From assembly GCF_024494725.1 (NCBI RefSeq), contig NZ_JANHDK010000006.1:1-64000 (forward strand): a stretch of DNA of 64,000 bases. Direction: 5' to 3'. The notes under the pieces are model-generated. The model worked only from the letters and a program-made list of their open reading frames with translations, searched no databases and was not told where the DNA came from. Below, one piece after another: positions 62,365 through 64,000 of this stretch; the stretch's first letter is position 1; each line of letters opens with the position of its first letter. This stretch comes from Haloplanus ruber (GTDB taxonomy: Archaea; Halobacteriota; Halobacteria; Halobacteriales; Haloferacaceae). A program made the position numbers and the translations under genes.

Positions 62365-63204
62365 ATGACCGACCAGTTGGTGACGGCCGGGATCGACTGC
62401 TGTCGACGGGCCGGCCTGTCCGTCACCCGCCCAGCGGACGGTGGACAGCCCCCTGCGGTCGCGCAGCCACGCTCCGACGGAACCCGAGATGCCACCGGCC
62501 CGTTCCCCTCCCTCGTGGCCGACGGGCGACCGGTGGCCGTCGAACCGATTCGCGACCCCTCTCCGACGCTCGTCCTGTCCCGCCTCTGGAACGACCACCG
62601 CAACGGGCGGGCGGCGCTGTTCGTCGTCCCCGACCGCGAGCGGGCCGCACGCATCGAGACGCTTCTCGCCGACCCCGTCGGCGTCCGGGCCGCCGACGAC
62701 CGCGGCCGAACGTTCTACTCCGGGCCGGATCGGGTGCCTCTCGCCGAAGGCGGCTACGCCGCCGTGCCCGCGGGGACCGATCTCCGGTGGCGCGAGTCGA
62801 CCACCGTCCGGGCGATTAGCGGGATTCGAGCCGACGCGACCGACCAGACCGACGCTGACCCCTCCGCGCTTCCCGACGACTCGACGCCCGACGCCGACGG
62901 TCCGTGGCTTGAACTGCTCGCCGACGACGAGGTACTGGTTCGTCTCGCCGGTGTCGACGCCCTCGACTGCCCCGCCCGCGAGCGCTTCCCCTACGCCTAC
63001 GCACGCGACCGAGACAAACAGATCCGCGTCGTCGACTTCGCCGGGCGTCCGGTCCAGCGGTATCCCGGCATCGGGGCGATGCGCGACGACGGCTTCCGTC
63101 CCGTTCCGGCCCCCCTCGTCCCCGAGCACATGTTCGACGCCCCCGTCGACGGCTGGTGGGCCGTCGTCGTCGCCGACGAGGACACTGACGGCGACCCGCC
63201 CTAA
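62365..63204 (+). CDS. Haloarchaeal protein of unknown function
   Basis: 279 residues from ATG at 62365. The preferred start avoids 68 upstream codons of poor character. It has a central segment FVVPDRERAARIETLLADP and a C-terminal part (YAYARDRDKQIRVVDFAGR, PLVPEHMFDAPVDGWW). An acidic low-complexity insertion lies near 180-200. No family recognised. The 238-base space before it shows one small hairpin (GGGACA/TGTCCC near 62327-62344) and nothing else. Confidence 0.6.
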   Translation: MTDQLVTAGIDCCRRAGLSVTRPADGGQPPAVAQPRSDGTRDATGPFPSLVADGRPVAVEPIRDPSPTLVLSRLWNDHRNGRAALFVVPDRERAARIETLLADPVGVRAADDRGRTFYSGPDRVPLAEGGYAAVPAGTDLRWRESTTVRAISGIRADATDQTDADPSALPDDSTPDADGPWLELLADDEVLVRLAGVDALDCPARERFPYAYARDRDKQIRVVDFAGRPVQRYPGIGAMRDDGFRPVPAPLVPEHMFDAPVDGWWAVVVADEDTDGDPP

Positions 63205-63209
63205 CTCCC

Positions 63210-63359
63210 TCAGTCCTCGGCGAAGTACGCGGGCCGCCCCAGCCGATCCGTGATGTCCGTGGGTTCTGCCGTCCCGCACCGCGGACAGGCGTCCGGCACC
63301 GTCGGCGTCGCACTGACGGTCCCGCACGCGTCACAGGCGACGTACTGGAGGCCGAGCAT
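63210..63359 (-). CDS. Very small zinc-ribbon protein
   Basis: 49 residues from ATG at 63359 (MLGLQYVACDACGTVS). Two pairs, CDACG and CPRCGTAE, are 16 residues apart, giving one zinc ribbon of rubredoxin-like size. The end is RLGRPAYFAED. Upstream in-frame sequence to 63515 overlaps the divergent gene and is not used. Function unknown; convergent with the preceding hypothetical gene with a gap of five bases. Confidence 0.62.
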   Translation of the reverse strand: MLGLQYVACDACGTVSATPTVPDACPRCGTAEPTDITDRLGRPAYFAED

Positions 63360-63449
63360 ATCCCCGCTCGGGCCGCGCCGCGCAAAAGCGTGTCCACCGT
63401 GGGGTCGCCACCCCGAACCGTGATACGTGTCCCGACCCAGGTACGGCCG

Positions 63450-63689
63450 ATGGTTTCGCTCCGCACTCGCCTCCGGTTGCTCTCGATTCTCGGACTGCTC
63501 GGCGGCATCGCCCACCTACTCCTGGCCGACCGACTCCTAGCGGCCGCTCAATGGGGGTACGCCCGCGTCCTCGCCGTCGACTTCGAACCCCGCCCGAACG
63601 CGACACGGCGCGTGCGACTCGTCGGCGTGCTATTTCTGGGCGGCTCGGCGCTCGTTCAGTATCTGGCGCGTCGTATGGGTGAAACGTAG
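63450..63689 (+). CDS. Small membrane protein
   Basis: 79 residues from ATG at 63450. Two hydrophobic helices (about 10-29 and 53-71) flank a short loop with DFEPRPNATRRV. The frame can be extended to 63390 but that part is not hydrophobic and overlaps the promoter region of the divergent zinc-ribbon gene. No family recognised. Confidence 0.6.
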   Translation: MVSLRTRLRLLSILGLLGGIAHLLLADRLLAAAQWGYARVLAVDFEPRPNATRRVRLVGVLFLGGSALVQYLARRMGET

Positions 63690-64000
63690 ATATCTGGTCG
63701 CCGCTCGCGCCTCAGCAGGGGTGGCTCGGAGTCTTCCCTTCGATGGCCGGGCACCAATACGGGAACTGTGTCGCGGTCTATCTCACCCTCGCCTCAGGGC
63801 TTCCAGATCCTCACACCGCTACGGTGTGAGTGAGGGCGTCGGCCTGGCTCCCTGCCCGGACCATCGCAGAGCACGCCTGTGGCCTTCCCGCCCGTCTACA
63901 TCCGGCCGCCTCGGTGACGCACGCCCGTCACCACGGGATTCGAATCCTCGGACGACACCGGCGGCTCTATCCGTGGGAAGACTCGGTGTCCGTCACTCCC
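63690..64000. other. Structured stretch with long-range inverted repeat at the window end, no gene seen
   Basis: No open frame of note. GAGTCTTCCC (63729-63738) is the perfect inverse of GGGAAGACTC (63975-63984), 246 bases apart from outer to inner arm, and would close a large domain. Inside, CTCACACCG/CGGTGTGAG (63810-63830) is a 9-base hairpin with a 3-base loop, and GACG/CGTC and GGAT/ATCC stems occur further on. This looks like a structured RNA or an insertion-element end. The feature may continue beyond the window, so identity and strand are open. Confidence 0.3.

Noticed and set aside
63936-63947. GGATTCGAATCC, resembling a tRNA T-loop
   Set aside because: On neither strand do the flanks form a five-base T stem, and no acceptor or anticodon arm can be paired. 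It is a palindrome inside the structured end region.

Overview
The window is a 64 kb piece of a haloarchaeal chromosome. Base composition is strongly GC-rich and the proteins are acidic. Marker genes are archaeal: an S-layer glycoprotein, ABCE1, SepF, FAU-1, halocyanin, a PGF-CTERM anchored protein and geranylgeranyl reductase. Many genes are leaderless, with an AT-rich box 25-30 bases before the start. I see no insertion sequence, CRISPR array, rRNA or recognisable tRNA. The genus cannot be fixed from the sequence alone.

Layout. 1-8.8 kb: the 5' part of the S-layer gene (minus strand, cut by the window edge), divergent from a five-gene dipeptide/oligopeptide ABC importer operon (binding protein, two permeases, two ATPases). 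8.7-17.3 kb: mostly housekeeping genes (GTPBP1-like GTPase, DnaJ-domain membrane protein, pyrF, amidohydrolase, the ribosome recycling factor ABCE1, an EMC6-like membrane protein, halocyanin). 17.5-28.4 kb: a system I cytochrome c maturation island with ccmE, ccmC, a 45-residue ccmD, ccmF, ccmB, ccmA, a membrane-anchored thioredoxin and a CcdA-like thiol transporter. It sits with two likely redox clients: a membrane-anchored di-heme peroxidase and a membrane-fused sulfite-oxidase-type molybdoenzyme. The pieces alternate between strands in short operons. 28.5-38.2 kb: a PIN/ATPase/KH protein, M20 and M32 peptidases, an Nramp-related transporter, a UvrD-type helicase and an M24-like protein without its metal ligands. 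38.2-46.1 kb: riboflavin synthase, PrsW, malate:quinone oxidoreductase, geranylgeranyl reductase, YgfZ and conserved haloarchaeal small proteins, flanked by two copies of a palindromic intergenic repeat, each between convergent genes. 46.1-54.2 kb: SDR, FAU-1, a corrinoid-type binding protein, UvrA, SepF, a DUF1028 protein and a PUA protein. 54.2-59.1 kb: a small membrane protein, an HTH regulator, an RND-type transporter and a CARDB-like secreted protein. Three copies of a shared promoter-proximal element suggest they form one regulated unit. 59.2-64 kb: an RNB exonuclease, lipoprotein and small hypothetical genes, and two intergenic stretches (60995-61275 and 63690-64000) dense in perfect stems that no gene explains.

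The strongest leads are the split ccm island with an atypical CcmE, the shared element around the HTH/RND unit, the paired convergent-gene repeats, and the structured 60995-61275 stretch as a candidate non-coding RNA.
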